Shown here piece after piece: positions 25,406 to 37,097 of a DNA stretch of 64,000 nucleotides. A model generated the notes under the pieces. That model did no database searches and was not told where the DNA came from. It saw nothing but the letters and a program-made list of their open reading frames with translations. The position numbers and the translations under genes are program-made. This DNA comes from Papaver somniferum (Eukaryota > Streptophyta > Magnoliopsida > Ranunculales > Papaveraceae): contig NC_039358.1 of assembly GCF_003573695.1 (NCBI RefSeq), positions 17,762,934 through 17,826,933 on the forward strand, written 5' to 3'. Numbering within the stretch: position 1 is the stretch's first letter; every line of letters begins with the position of its first letter.

Positions 25406-26474
25406 AAAGCAAGGAGATAGTCGGGCTGACGACTTTAAACCAAGCGCTAAATGGGAGGCAACCCATAGGATGAGTATTTCTTGTCTTGTATTTATTTCTT
25501 GTTTTTTTAGTTTTCTTTTTTTTTTTTTTTTATTTTTTCTGATTTCTTGTCATTATCATTAGATTTCCCACCTTGACTTTCTTTGGACGATTCAATTTAC
25601 ATTGAGGACAATGTAAAGTTTAAGTGTGGGGGAGTGGTTAAGCATTTGCATTGTAAAATTTTTTTTTTTTTCAACTTTTGTGAAATAGTGAATAAGAAAA
25701 CTCCAACTTGTGGTTAGTTTAGAGTCACATAGTATACATGTCGCTAAGATTACATCGAGATTCTCATAAGAGTGACTGAACTTAGAGATGACAGAGAACA
25801 TGATCGGGTTTCTTACTGTATGAGAGTTAAAGTTGGATTTAACCATCCCAGTGGCAAATGAGGTGCAGACTGAATTCGGTATTAGATTTGTGATCCCCTA
25901 TAGTGGAGACTACCCATGTTATCATCATGAGAGGCACCGACCTTCATTTATAATGTGCTTTTAGAGTGTGTGTCACCGTACGTAAACTCCGGGTAGAATG
26001 GTGAGCTACCCAACCTCCCACCAATAGAAGCACTATTTTGATCTCTTGAGTGCTATTTTATCAATCATGAATGGTGACATCGAATTGCTAACTTACATAC
26101 CACTTGTAATCTTGTTCGCAGTTAGCACCATCCACTTTATCTCTCTCTACCAACAGGTCCATAGAAACACCATCATCATCAACAAGAGGAGCATCACAAA
26201 TTCGAAGGAAAGTTGAAGACGTTTAAGGTTTACAAGCAACAGTACAGAAATGAGCAGATTTCAGATTAAGTATAGCAACAAGACAAGGAGCAGAATTTTT
26301 ACAAGTTGAAGACTATTGTACAAGAGTGAATATTATCAAGATGAGATTCAAGAAGTTTATGATATCGAGACATACAAGTTGTGAGAATCGAGCGGTAAAG
26401 TACTTACACCATGGCCTTTGTACTTGCATTTTTATTTTTATCTTTATTTTGTATTTGTATTATTTTCTCTTGTT

Positions 26475-26509
<35 letters not shown>

Positions 26510-27436
26510 CAAGAGAAAACTTTTATTAGGTTCATCATTAGTTTTCATAGTTTGTTTATTTTTATTTTTTATTTTATTTATATCAAAAACAAACAAAAAA
26601 AAAGGTGAAAAGTGAAAAAAAAAAATAAAATCATTATATCATATTTTGGTTTGTTTAGTTCGTATTTGGTTTTGTATTTATTCAATAAAGCCAATGGAAT
26701 AAGAAATATCCGTAATGAAGTTTCAAGCAACAAGGAATTAGAGGAAAGAATCATCATTGTCAAGATTCTACGAAGTTCAAGAGTTGTCATCAAGAGTTGA
26801 GGACCGAAGACGAAGATGAAGACACCGATTGAAGACCGAAGACGTTTCTATGGATGCTGTGAGAGTGGTGCTAGATGCACATCGAACGGATAACGAGGTA
26901 AGTAAGCATATTTCCACCTTCATTAAGTGGTTGATTTCCTTTCTTAGAGATCATCAGAAAAAGGGTTTTCAAAATGAATAAAAGATGTGGGTTTTCAAAA
27001 CAATTCGGAGGGTTTTTGCCTTCCTACTATTCAACGTGTTGCAGGATTATCTCTTCATTCCTACCTCGACACATGTGTGGCCCATAAAGAGCTGTTTATT
27101 ATTGAGAGTAACTTCATAAAACCCTTTCTTGTGAGGCAAAGTCGAGGCTTTTGATCACTCCGAATCCGAATTTCTTTCGAGAAGGGATGGTTATTTCTCT
27201 CTCAACTTTTAAGGATGAGATTGTGTTCATTTATGTGTCTAACTTCTTATGAATAGTGTGCAAAATCTCTGTGTCTTCTTAGGGCATTGGATGCTATCAT
27301 TAAAAAGAATTAGTAAGTTGGAAAAGCAGGTTTTGTGGGTATCTCTATTAAACCCTCATGAGAGTTGTATGCATACTCTAGAATAAATTTTGTTTGATTT
27401 GCTCGAGGACTAGCAAAGTCTAAGTGTGGGGGAATT
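25406..27436 (+). other. Athila 3' internal region with two polypurine motifs, no env-like gene
   Basis: It holds the post-pol block AAGCGCTAAATGGGAGGCAA (25441-25460). A short hairpin-forming stretch ACATTGAGGACAATGT (25599-25614) is followed by AAGTGTGGGGGAG (25622-25634). A T run (25517-25531), an A run (26477-26507) and the true polypurine tract AAGTGTGGGGGAATT (27422-27436) directly before the LTR complete it. Athila elements often carry an env-like ORF here; none is visible. Confidence 0.7.
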
Positions 27437-30400
27437 TGATATGTGTTGTAAAACACCTAATTTTATATCAATGTTTATGCTTTCTTTGCTATTCTTCTTG
27501 TGAAATACGTATCTTATTGTTACTTTTGAGTTCATTAGGTGCAATGGAGTCATTCAAAGCAAAAGAAGGAAGAAAGCACTCTTTTGGAGCATAAGGGAAG
27601 AACAGTCAATTCACATGCGAGTGGAAGCTATACCAAGCTAAGGTTATGAGCGAAAGAATGACAAAATTGTCATTTCATGGGCGAACACTATCTGGAGCCC
27701 AGTCAGGGTTAAGGGGCAACCTTGTTCATGTTTCAGAAATAAGGGATGCCATTTTGGTGGCCTGTATTAATCTGCAGGGTGTCGATAACAGTTTTGGTTC
27801 TTACCCAACCCTGGGGCGTAATTATCCAACCCAGTTTTTCCAACCCTAGAATCGAAAGTCTCTCATTCATTTCGTTTTGAATCTGAAATTGAGAGGAACT
27901 GTTGTTGTTGTTTTGTCCGAGAGATAGAGAAGAATATCGGAAATTAAGAGACGAAGATAAGCATAAAGGTGATAATGTTGCTAAGATGGGGTTGGAGTTA
28001 AATTGAGTTTTAAAGTGTTGATGATGGTTAGATCTCGTGGTGATTATGTAGAATTTCTGAAGTATAATGGATCGAGATCTGTGTTGGTGACGCTGTCGAA
28101 AAATTAATGGGTTTGATTTAGAATACAAAGAACAGAGAAGAGATAAGGGTTTGAGTTGGTTTGAATTTGGTAGTTGGTTTGATGAGTTCTCGAGTTCAAC
28201 AGAGACATAGAGAGGAGTTGCTGCTGGTGATTCTTGAGTGGGGGTTAGTTGTTGGTGCAGAATTAAAGCATTGGTGTTGAAATTGAAGATGGGTTATGTT
28301 CATTTAAAGGTTCAGAAAGAGTTGCTGGTAAAGATTTAGAGCATTGGGAAGATTACAAGGGTTTTTGAGTCTGATTCCATAAGTTGTGGTTGTGCTTCAT
28401 TGGCAGGGTTGAGTTAGATTGCATAGAATGGCTCGACAATTTGGAAGTGCAGTGCGAGATGGTTGAGCAGTAATGTGAAAGAACAAGGTGTTAGTGGAGT
28501 TTGCAGCTAGATAAACTGCAGAACTGAAGCTGTAGGTGTTGGTAATGTGTGTATGAGAATTGCAGGCATGTTGCAACTGTAATTGGCTAAGCTGCAGTTT
28601 GTTACAGGGAATAGAGATTGAAGTTGTATAGAAGTGGTTCCAGTAAAGGCTTTTGAGACTTGCGAGTTAGATGGATGTTGGTTGAGTTACAAGGAAGCGA
28701 AGATTGGATGTTCTTGCAAGTGAAGATTGGATGTTCTCGCAAATGGAGTTGTTGTTGCAGCTGAACTGAAGACTTGTTGCAATTGAATGAATGCAGGTAT
28801 TGGTGCTATGTGTTGCAATGACCTGAGAAGGATATGAGTCTATGATGCAGCTACAATTAGTGCAGAGAAATGGGTTTGTGCTGATGATGTTCAAGTTGAG
28901 ATGTTAATGGAGATCAGAATGAAGCAGGGAAAGAGCTACAAGTAGAGATCAGATGAGCATGAGCTAGTGGTGCCGTGTTATGTTGCAAAGGTTATGGAGT
29001 TGTGAATGGAATATCAGTCATGGGTGTACAAGGAAAGATTGGAGTTGCAGTTCAAGTTGCTGGTGGTATTGAATATGAATGATACTGCAGGTGGAGTTGT
29101 TGGTGTTAATGTTGCAGTTATGAACTATATTACAGGTGTATGTGTTGAGAGCTTCATGAAAATGGAGATGCATAATTGCAAGAATTGGCTGGACCTGACT
29201 TGCAGGTGGTGGCATCGAATCGCAGGTAGTTTACAGGGAGCAGTGTAGATAAATATGTAGGAATGAATGCAGCTGGATTTGGCAGTGATGCACAATGATT
29301 GTGCATCACAAGTTGGTTTGCCAAGAAGCAGTGATACACAATCATTGTGCATCAGCAAAGCTTTGGCCTGCAAAATGGTTGTGGCTTAACAAGTCAGCTG
29401 AGTTAGACTTAACTCAGACCTGACTCATCTGACTAGAACTGACTCACCTTGACTCGGTTGACCCGACCGATTTGACCCGTTGACCGGTGACCGGGCGGAC
29501 TTTGCCGGTCACCTGAGCTGTTTTCCGGCGACGATTTTGGACATATTTTCTACATGGATTTTTCTCACATATGGGCTTGGTGGACATCTTGCTATTGGAC
29601 TTTGGGCTTTTGAAGACTTGACCTAATTTTGGAAGGGAGAAAAGCTACAAAAAGAAAAGTTTTCTACAACTTTTGTGATCACGTATTATTCTTGGAGCTT
29701 TGGAGATAGCTACAACTAGGGTTTGCTTTCGTTTATCTTTCATCTTCTTCAATTATTTTATGATTATGGTTATGATGAACTCCATTATTATGAGTAACTA
29801 AACTCAATTATTGGTTATGGGATAAAAGTTGATTTCTAACATGTTATTTGATTAAATGAATTAGTTTTGTCTCAATACTTTATTGTTTATGTTTCATTAT
29901 TAATAATGTCATATGATTTGAATGCTAGTTTGTTTGAGTCCGGAATCAATTAGATTAGTCTTCATCTCTATTGCTAGATTAGGGTTTTCAATACGAAATA
30001 GTTCTTTATCCCTGATTCTAAGTAGCATAGTGTGAGTAGTGCTTGTAGTGATATATCCCACTAATCACATATGAATCATAACCTTTGTTAAAACGAATTA
30101 GTGCTTTTACACGTTTGTTTGCATTGATTAGTCTTATTTCATAGAACTTATTGCTCTTAGGGAGTTAAACTTAATTGTGCTTTTACACTTTAGGTTGCTT
30201 TCTGGGTAGATTTCACAATAACTTCTTTTAATGTTGTTTGTGATAAAATCGGGAAATTAACGGGATACTCTTGCGATCAAGATATCCTAGGACTTTTAGT
30301 AAATGAGAGATTAAAATTCCAATTCTAGTCATTGATGAAAATACATGTTTGTGAATGATACTATCCCATGACCAATATCTTCTCCTTATTGATTATTCAA

Positions 30401-30606
30401 ATTAATTTATTGCTTTTGATTACTTTTATTGCTTTGTTTATTTAGATAAAAAAAAAACCCCCTCCCCCCTTTGGTTACTTAAGAATCTGAAAATTTGATA
30501 ACAACAAAAGCCTCTCTGTGGGAACGAACTCTTTCTTATCACGTACTATATTTATATCTAGTTGAGTGAGAAAGTGAATTATATTTGCACGGCTGACAAC
30601 CGGTCA
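27437..30606 (+). repeat. 3' LTR of the Athila-like element
   Basis: Begins TGATATGTGTTGTAAAACACC directly after the polypurine tract and ends CGGTCA directly before AGTAG. It matches the left LTR over almost all its length. The final 20 bp or so (GCACGGCTGACAACCGGTCA) differ from the end of the left LTR. Confidence 0.88.
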
Positions 30607-30611
30607 AGTAG
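30607..30611. repeat. Target-site duplication AGTAG, right copy
   Basis: Identical to 16828-16832. It lies inside the Copia gag codons, and gag reads on across the pair. Confidence 0.88.
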
Positions 30612-30664
30612 TTTGAGCCATCGAAGACTGGTGGTACCTTTATGAAGATAGAGTTTTTGTCCAT
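30612..30664 (-). pseudogene. Copia gag, N-terminal piece
   Basis: The ATG at 30664 starts MDKNSIFIKVPPVFDGSNY, the typical beginning of Copia gag proteins. It lies 53 bp after the primer site, and the frame is cut by the Athila-like insertion after 17-18 codons. Confidence 0.8.
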
Positions 30665-30717
30665 AGAGTCATATCGCTACAAACACAAACTTATAAGGTC
30701 TTAAAACGTGTTTGCCT

Positions 30718-30729
30718 GCTCTGATACCA
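30718..30729 (-). other. Copia primer-binding site, initiator-Met tRNA type
   Basis: TGGTATCAGAGC on the minus strand, two bases after the LTR end. It is complementary to the 3' end of plant initiator methionine tRNA and is standard for Copia elements. Confidence 0.88.
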
Positions 30730-30731
30730 AT

Positions 30732-33700
30732 TGAAAAAGTGGGGGTCTAACAACCTCACCCAATAATTCGCTTAGCAATCTGTATGGATTAACTCCAATA
30801 TACTTTCAAGAGAATAAACTAGACAGTCAGACTCAATCTTAAGAAAAGTATATCAAGGAGTTATATCTCAATTTCTCGATTCAATACTTACTCAAGAAAA
30901 TAGAAATTTGCGAGTCTAATTGAACACAAGAAGTTTTGGTAACGAGGAAACCGAAAAGGCAGAAAAACCCCGGGACCTAGTCCAGATTGAACACACACTG
31001 TATTAAGCCGCTACAGACACTAGCCTACTACAATCTAACTTAGGTCTGGACTGTAATTGAACCCCAATCAATCTCATACTGATCCAAGGTACAGTTGCGC
31101 TCCTTAGGTCTCTGATCCCATCAGGATACTACACACTTGATTCCCTTAGCTGATCTCACCCACAACTAAGAGTTGCTACGACACAAAGTCGAAGACGTTA
31201 ATAAACAAATATGTATCACACAGAAAAGTCTACAAGAATAGATAAATCTACCTCCCACAGAAATATTGTTAGAGCATAGCTCGGTCGACCTCTCATGCGT
31301 TGCTATCTCAAGCATGTTTGTCAATGTTAGTGATCAAAACTATGAGTCTTGATTTCTAGGCTACATAGCTAAGTCTCGGACTAGGATAGAAAAGTGTAGT
31401 TGAGCTCAAGGACTTCATGGTGATTCATCATACAACGACGAAGATCTACTCAAGGAACCGTGGAACTTCATCAACAAAAAGGTATGTGGAGACTTGAACT
31501 TATCTATCACTCAAAAGTCTATCTCCTACTTCTTATGAGACAAAAGTCGTATGCTATATAGACTGGATCATACACAATTGATATTTCGAGCTGAGTATAT
31601 CTCGCCTATCTATATCTCGAAATCATGTGTTGGTAAAGCGTTTCGCTTTGATGGGGTTTATCTTCACCTAATAACGAAAGTCATATTGTTTTAATCACTT
31701 TGAAAATTGCTTTGACGAGAAATAGTTTAACAACTATATAACGTCCTCTTAGAATGTTTTAATGGTTGGAATGAGAGTTTAGGTCAACATAACCAATGAT
31801 GGATATAAGCATTGTGTGGTAACACATATGTGCATAAGTCATATTCCTTAATCCGAAGTTTGCGAACTTTGTTGATTGAGAGAAACGGGAGGAATTGGCT
31901 TTGCCAAGTCCGCGAACTGACGGAAGTTCTCTTGCCGAGAATTTCTGCTGGGATTTTCTAAAAACTCGTTTGCGTGTTTAGTCCGCGAACCTAGTCCGCG
32001 AACTGGCGGAAGTCTCCTTGCCGAGATTTTCTACTGAGTTTGGAAAACTCTGTTGGTTGCCTTAAGTCCGCGAACTTGTTTGTGTACTTGAGTGGGTTAT
32101 GATCTAAAGATGTGCTCTGAACATGAAACTTAAATTACTAAGAAATGCAGTATGCAAATCGTGGCTATAAAGTTCATGAGCCATTTCAATCGAATCGAAT
32201 CATCTTTGTTTCAATTGTGTCTTGTGTAGTTACATAAGATATCATAGCAATTGAACAACTCTCTAACTAGTTCATTTGAGTCAATTGAACTAGCTATGGT
32301 GAAGAAGAACAAGGTTAATATGAAATGCTCATATGGATAACCTTTTGGGTTACTATGTTGAACCAACATACACGTACACGTTTGGGCACGGTTTTCACAA
32401 ACCCAGTAAACGTATATCTCAAGTGTGTGTGACAAGCTAAGTTTTCGATCTAACAGTTGAGAAATATTAGCTTGAATCTAAATCAGGTTTTCATCTAACG
32501 GTGAATAGTGATTGCTTTGTACCTAAGGGAAAACCCTGATTTGAATGCTATATATAGGAGATATCTAGCATTGGGAAAAACTAATCCCCACACGTCTGTG
32601 TGATACTATTGCGCTCTCTAGAGTCTATTCCTCTCTAAAACCAGGTTAACGACTTAAAGACTTCATTGGGATTGTGAAGCCAGACCGATACTACTTTTAT
32701 CGTAGTTGTGTGATCTGATCTTGCATCTTCTATCGTACGAGTACAATCTTTGATTGACTTGAGAACCTGAGAGTTCTCCGATAGGAAAGATAAAGAAGTC
32801 ACAAACATCTTCGTCTCACTGTTTGTGATTCCTCGACGTCCTCTTGTTTATACAAGTAAGACTGTTGAGAGGTGATTGATTAATCTAGGTTGTTCTTCGG
32901 GAATATAAGACCAGATTATCAATTGGTTCCTGTTCACCTTGATTTAATATCATAAGACGGAACAAAAACCTAGGGTTTTTCTGTGGGAGAAAGATTTATC
33001 CTTTGATAGACTTTTCTGTGTGAGACAAATTTGTTTATTATCAAGTCTGTGATTTTGGGTTGCAGCAAATCTTGGTTGTGGGTGAGATCATCTAAGGGAA
33101 TCAAGTGCGTAGTATCCTGCTGGGATCAGAGGCGTAGGAGTATAACTGTACCTTGAATTAGTGGGAGACTGATTGGGGTTCAACTATAGTCCAGTTCGAA
33201 GTTAGCTTGGAGTAGGCTAGTGTTTGTAGCGGCTTAATACAGTGTGTATTCAATCTGGACTAGGTCCCGGGGTTTTTCTGCATTTTCAGTTTCCTCGTTA
33301 ACAAAATTCTGGTGTCTGTATTATTTCTATTTCCGCATTATATTTGTTATATAATTTAAATAATACAGGTTGTGCGTTTGTGATCATCAATTGGAAATCC
33401 GACGTTTGGTTGTTGATTGATATTGATTGATCCTTGGACATTGGTCTTTGGTACCGTCCAAGTATTCCTTGTGTTTGATTAGGACTCTTTGATTTCTATT
33501 AGCTTGATTAATATCAAAAACAAGAGAGAGATATTAACTCCTAAGATACTTTTATCTAGATTGAGTCTGACTATCTAGTTGATTCTGTAGCAAAGTATTT
33601 CGGAGTTAGTCCATACAGATTGCTGAGCGAAATATTGGGTGGTGTTGTTAGACCCCCCGCTTTTTCAAATACCTACAATTTTTATTCCGTCTTTTGATAA

Positions 33701-35447
33701 ATCAAGGTGAACATGAACCAATCGATAACCCGGACTTATATTCCCGATTCCCGGAGAACAACTTATAATTATCAATCACCTCACAGTAATCTTAATCGAC
33801 TAGCGAAACAAGATAATGTGGAATCACAAACGATGAGACGAAGATGTTTGTGACTACTTTTATATCTAGCCCATCGGAGAAATTATTCTCGAGCCAATTT
33901 TAGAATTGTACTCAATACGATATAAACATCAAAATCAGATCACGCAATTACAGAGAAAATAGTTGGGTCAGGCTTCACAATCCCAATGAAGTCTTCAAGT
34001 CCTTAACCTACAGGGTCTCGATAGAAACCTAAGGTTAAAGGAGAATCTACTCTAGCTTATACAACTAGTATCACACAGGAGGTGTGGGGATTAGGTTTCC
34101 CAGTTGATAGAGTTCTCTTTTATATAGTCTTCAAATCAGGGTTTGCAATCAATGCTATCTTGGTAACAAAGCATTCAATATTCATTGTTAGATGAAAACC
34201 TGATTAGATTCAAGCTAATATCTTTCAACCGTTAGATCGAATCTTATCTTGTTATACACAAATCAGGGTTTGTGTAACCGTACCTAAATGTGTACACCTA
34301 GTTGGTTCAATAGTAGTTAACCAAATGGTTAGCTATATGAGCACTTTCATATCAACCATATTCATCTTCACTATAACTAGTTCAAATGACTCAAAAGAAC
34401 TAGTTAGAGAGTTGTTCAATTGCTTAGATCTTATAGAAGTATACAAGACACATCGAAGCAAAATCGGTTTTGATTCACTCGAAATGATTCATGAATATTA
34501 TAGCCACGGTTTGCAAATTGCATTCCTTAATATATATATATATATATGTTTTAGTTCATGAAAAAACCAATTTTAGAAAGTAACACACTTAAATATGCGT
34601 ACGGGTATGCGTGCTTAAGTAACCGGATTTGAGTTTGTTTTGGTTTTCAAACTCATCCGAAATTCACGGACGTGAACTTTTCGCTAGTATGCGTACGGGT
34701 ACGCATACTTAGGTAACCGGATTGAGTTGGTTTTGATTTCCAAACTCAGCAGAAATTACGATCGTGAACTTCCGCCAGTATGTGTATGTGCATACTTACC
34801 CAGTCTCCATCAACCATTTAGTACACACACAAGTATGCATACATTTGGTTCCCGGTTTTGTACTTATACACTAATGTGCGAAGACACTATATGCTTATAT
34901 CCAAAGATGGTTACATATTCTAAACTCTCATTTCAATCATTGAAACATTCTTAGAGGATGTTATATAGCGGTTATTCACACACTATTTTTCATCAAAGCG
35001 ATTTTCAAAAGATTGAAACAATCAACATGACTTTCGTCACTTGTAAAGATGAACTTGGCCAAAGCGAAAGCTTACCAACATATATTTCGAGAAATAGATA
35101 AACGAGATAAACTCCGCTCGAAATAACAAATGTGTATAATCGAAGTCTATATAGCAATACGACTTTTGTCTCAAGATAGGAGATAGAGTAGGTAGACTTT
35201 TGAGTGATAGATAAATTCAAGGATCCACATACCTTTTAGTTGATGAAGTTCCACCAGTTCCTTTAGTAGTTCTTCGTCTTTGTATGATGAATGTCGTTGA
35301 GTTTAGCGCTCAACTACACTTTCCATCCTAGTCTGAGACTTAGCTATAGGTAGACTAGAAATCAAGACTTATAGTTTTGGAAACTAAACTTGACAAACAA
35401 GCCTGAGATAGAAACGCTTGAGAGTTCGACCGAGCAGTGCTCTAACA
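30732..35447 (-). repeat. Copia 5' LTR, interrupted by a solo LTR of the same family
   Basis: On the minus strand the LTR runs from 35447 (TGTTAGAGCACTGC) to 33668, then from 31266 to 30732 (ending CTTTTTCA). Without the insert it is about 2.3 kb. It contains tandem units of about 100 bp with TATGCGTACGGGTA-type palindromic cores (34595-34800). Confidence 0.88.
31267..33667 (+). mobile_element. Solo LTR of the same Copia family, opposite orientation
   Basis: Begins TGTTAGAGCATAGCTCGG and ends GCTTTTTCA, 2.4 kb, with the same content as the surrounding LTR but inverted. The flanks AATAT (31262-31266) and AATAC (33668-33672) are a near-perfect duplication. Host LTR sequence is collinear across the insert. 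No internal element sequence remains, so it is a solo LTR left by LTR-LTR recombination. Two diverged copies of an AGTCCGCGAAC...TTGCCGAGA block lie at about 31905-32045. Confidence 0.85.
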
Positions 35448-35515
35448 GTAATAGCACAAAATAAACATCAAACTAAATCACATAATACCATAGTGAATCG
35501 ATTTTTCCTTCAACT
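35448..35515. other. Host flank of the Copia element
   Basis: Short AT-rich sequence between the LTR and the zinc-knuckle pseudogene. The Copia target duplication would start at 35448 (GTAAT), but its partner lies outside the window. Confidence 0.4.
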
Positions 35516-36016
35516 TCAATCAGCCCACTCCACCAAAAAACACCTAGGACATTCCCAGAAATGCCTTCCATATGTGTCTTGTTCATAAGAAGTCCGCAAA
35601 TGCATAAACGTCTTGCAACCATGCTTTGAGCATCCACTGAATCTCTGTGGACAATGTTCGTATTCGTGATCTCCATATCCACAATGGTTACAGTGTAATA
35701 ACTCTTTCTTCAATTTGGATTTAAGTTTGAAGTTTTTGTAGAGTGTTGCAATCTTTTCTTCTTATTCTTTTTTAACCTTCATAGCATCATCTAGCATATG
35801 TGGTTCCTCTAGACAGTTGGGATCTTGACCTTGAAAATACCTGAGCTTTTCCGGTTGTCATTAAATCACCATTCTGATGCATGAACAACTTTCCCGGGGA
35901 CACTTTGAATACATCCAAGGGAATTGCATAAGACTGTGGTTATCCATGAAACATAACGGACAAACCTCTTTTGCTTCGACACATAATATTTGGTTCGTTT
36001 TGCCTTTAGAAAACAT
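35516..36016 (-). pseudogene. Zinc-knuckle plus GRF-type zinc-finger protein, broken
   Basis: The minus-strand reading from the ATG at 36016 (MFSKGKTNQI) carries one cysteine cluster, VCPLCFMDNHSLMQFPW plus a CPRESC segment. After stops near 35860 comes a second, better cluster: CNHCGYGDHEYEHC, a C-x2-C-x4-H-x4-C zinc knuckle, then FMHLRTSYEQDTYGRHFWEC and a CFLVEWAD ending, which has the GRF finger pattern. Such fingers bind nucleic acids. The paired repeat and the divergent Myb/SANT-like gene next door suggest a mobile-element origin. Not translatable as one protein. Confidence 0.6.
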
Positions 36017-36099
36017 GGTGGATGTTGAGAAAGAAATATGTTTGTTTGGTTGAGAATAAAACCTAGTGTTGTATTTATAACAAAAAAACAGGTGTTGGT

Positions 36100-36215
36100 A
36101 ATTGAAACGGGCGGTTTTACTACAAACGCCAAATCCTATGGTAATTCAAACGGGCGTTTAAAGGAAAGCAGCGCGGTTTTACCACAAACGCCAACGGCTA
36201 AATTCCAACGGCTCG
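36100..36215. promoter_or_regulatory. ACAAACGCCA box cluster between divergent genes
   Basis: Two copies of CGGTTTTAC(T/C)ACAAACGCCAA (near 36113 and 36172) and one GGGCGTTTA lie between the minus-strand zinc-knuckle pseudogene and the plus-strand Myb/SANT-like pseudogene. A TATA-like CTATAAATTCC follows (36230-36240). Related boxes occur at 37720-37830. Function unknown. Confidence 0.45.
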
Positions 36216-36305
36216 ATTTTCTTTCTCGACCTATAAATTCCATTCTTCCCGTCCACAAAATCACAGCTTCTTATTCTTCTTTCTAATCTCCCTCACTCTG
36301 CAGAA

Positions 36306-37097
36306 ATGTCTGTTAGAAATCGTGGTCCCAAGTTTACTGAAGAAGATGGGCTCTTAAGACGGTTCTTTTTGGCAGAATGTTTTTTTAATGTTCGTCTCAC
36401 TGACGGGAAACCTAGGAAACCGAGATGCTCGTCGATTGCGTGCTCGTTTACAATCTATTAGGCTTGCAGTCCATCCATTTATTGCTCTGGTAATGGAAAT
36501 TGATCGAGAAAATTTCATCGGTGTAACTGAAGAAGAAGTGATCCAAACATCTCTTGATAATTGGGAGGAAGCTCACGGTAAACCTTTTCGTTACAAAGCG
36601 TGTTTTAGAATTCTAAAAGATGGTCCATCTCAAGCACATATGTACTGCACTCGGATGCCTCTTTCGGTATTTACAATGGAAGAAGATGTTACTCTTGTTC
36701 GATCTTGGTTACATCGTATGATGAGACTAATGAACAGTGACTATTTCTGGGAAAGAGGATTGGTACATTTTGTAGCATCGCGGAACGAAACCATAAGAAA
36801 CAGTAAGAGCCTAGAAATAAGAATTGCATTCATCGCTAAGGAAGTTAAACATTATACGAAATTTTTGTGGATGGTTCACCAATAGCAATTTTGGATTATC
36901 CAACGAAGAACTGGTGAGTATCTTACCTCTGTCCTTATGGATTCAACTGCATCATAAATATCTGAACTTGTTGTTTATCTTTTTTACAGAAAACCATCGC
37001 TCAGACCAAGTTTACTGAAGAAAGCGGAAGAGAGTTTAAGCATTTTGAATGCTATGAATTCTACAGAGAGAATGTCGTTGGATTTGATGTAGTCTGA
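36306..37097 (+). pseudogene. Myb/SANT-like (Harbinger-associated trihelix type) protein, two exons, frameshifted
   Basis: From the ATG at 36306 (MSVRNRGPKFTEEDGLLRRF) the reading shifts one base at a T run near 36380. It continues as LRARLQSIRLAVHPFIALVM ... WEEAHGKPFRYKACFRILKD, then a second domain with FTMEEDVTLVRSWLHR and SKSLEIRIAFIAKEV. A second shift lies near 36868. An intron 36914-36989 has good GT/AG borders, and the last exon ends at the stop 37095-37097. Proteins with this pair of Myb-like domains are common in plants and often linked to PIF/Harbinger transposons, where one helps the transposase bind DNA. That link is an inference here, since no DDE transposase is nearby. Confidence 0.6.

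Larger units (their letters stand above)
16833..30606 (+). mobile_element. Athila-like Ty3/Gypsy retrotransposon, 13.8 kb, nearly complete
   Basis: Direct LTRs of about 3.1 kb lie at 16833-19890 and 27437-30606. A primer site of the tRNA-Asp type follows the left LTR (19897-19914). One gag-pol frame (20036-25405) and a polypurine tract directly before the right LTR (27420-27436) complete the set. The block AAGCGCTAAATGGGAGGCAA (25441-25460) just after pol is typical of Athila-type elements. No env-like ORF is visible in the 2 kb between pol and the right LTR. Only three stops interrupt gag-pol, so this copy is younger or better preserved than its neighbours. Confidence 0.92.
1..35447 (-). mobile_element. 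Ty1/Copia LTR retrotransposon, split by three nested insertions, left end outside window
   Basis: Read on the minus strand from the right, the element begins at an LTR start (TGTTAGAGCACTGC, boundary 35447). The LTR ends at 30732, and the tRNA-iMet-type primer site TGGTATCAGAGC (30718-30729) follows, then a gag start codon (30664). The gag reading is cut at 30611, resumes at 16832-16494 and resumes again at 1231-1. At each cut a Gypsy element lies between perfect 5-bp duplications, and the gag frame reads on when they are skipped. The LTR itself is cut by a solo LTR. No Copia pol is visible before the window edge, so whether this is an autonomous family cannot be told. Confidence 0.9.

Noticed and set aside
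26411..26615. Frames with long Lys runs
   Set aside because: They span the A run at 26477-26507 and have no other coding signal.
25406..27436. Env-like gene expected in some Athila elements
   Set aside because: No open frame of adequate length and no signal peptide or membrane segment pattern in this interval.
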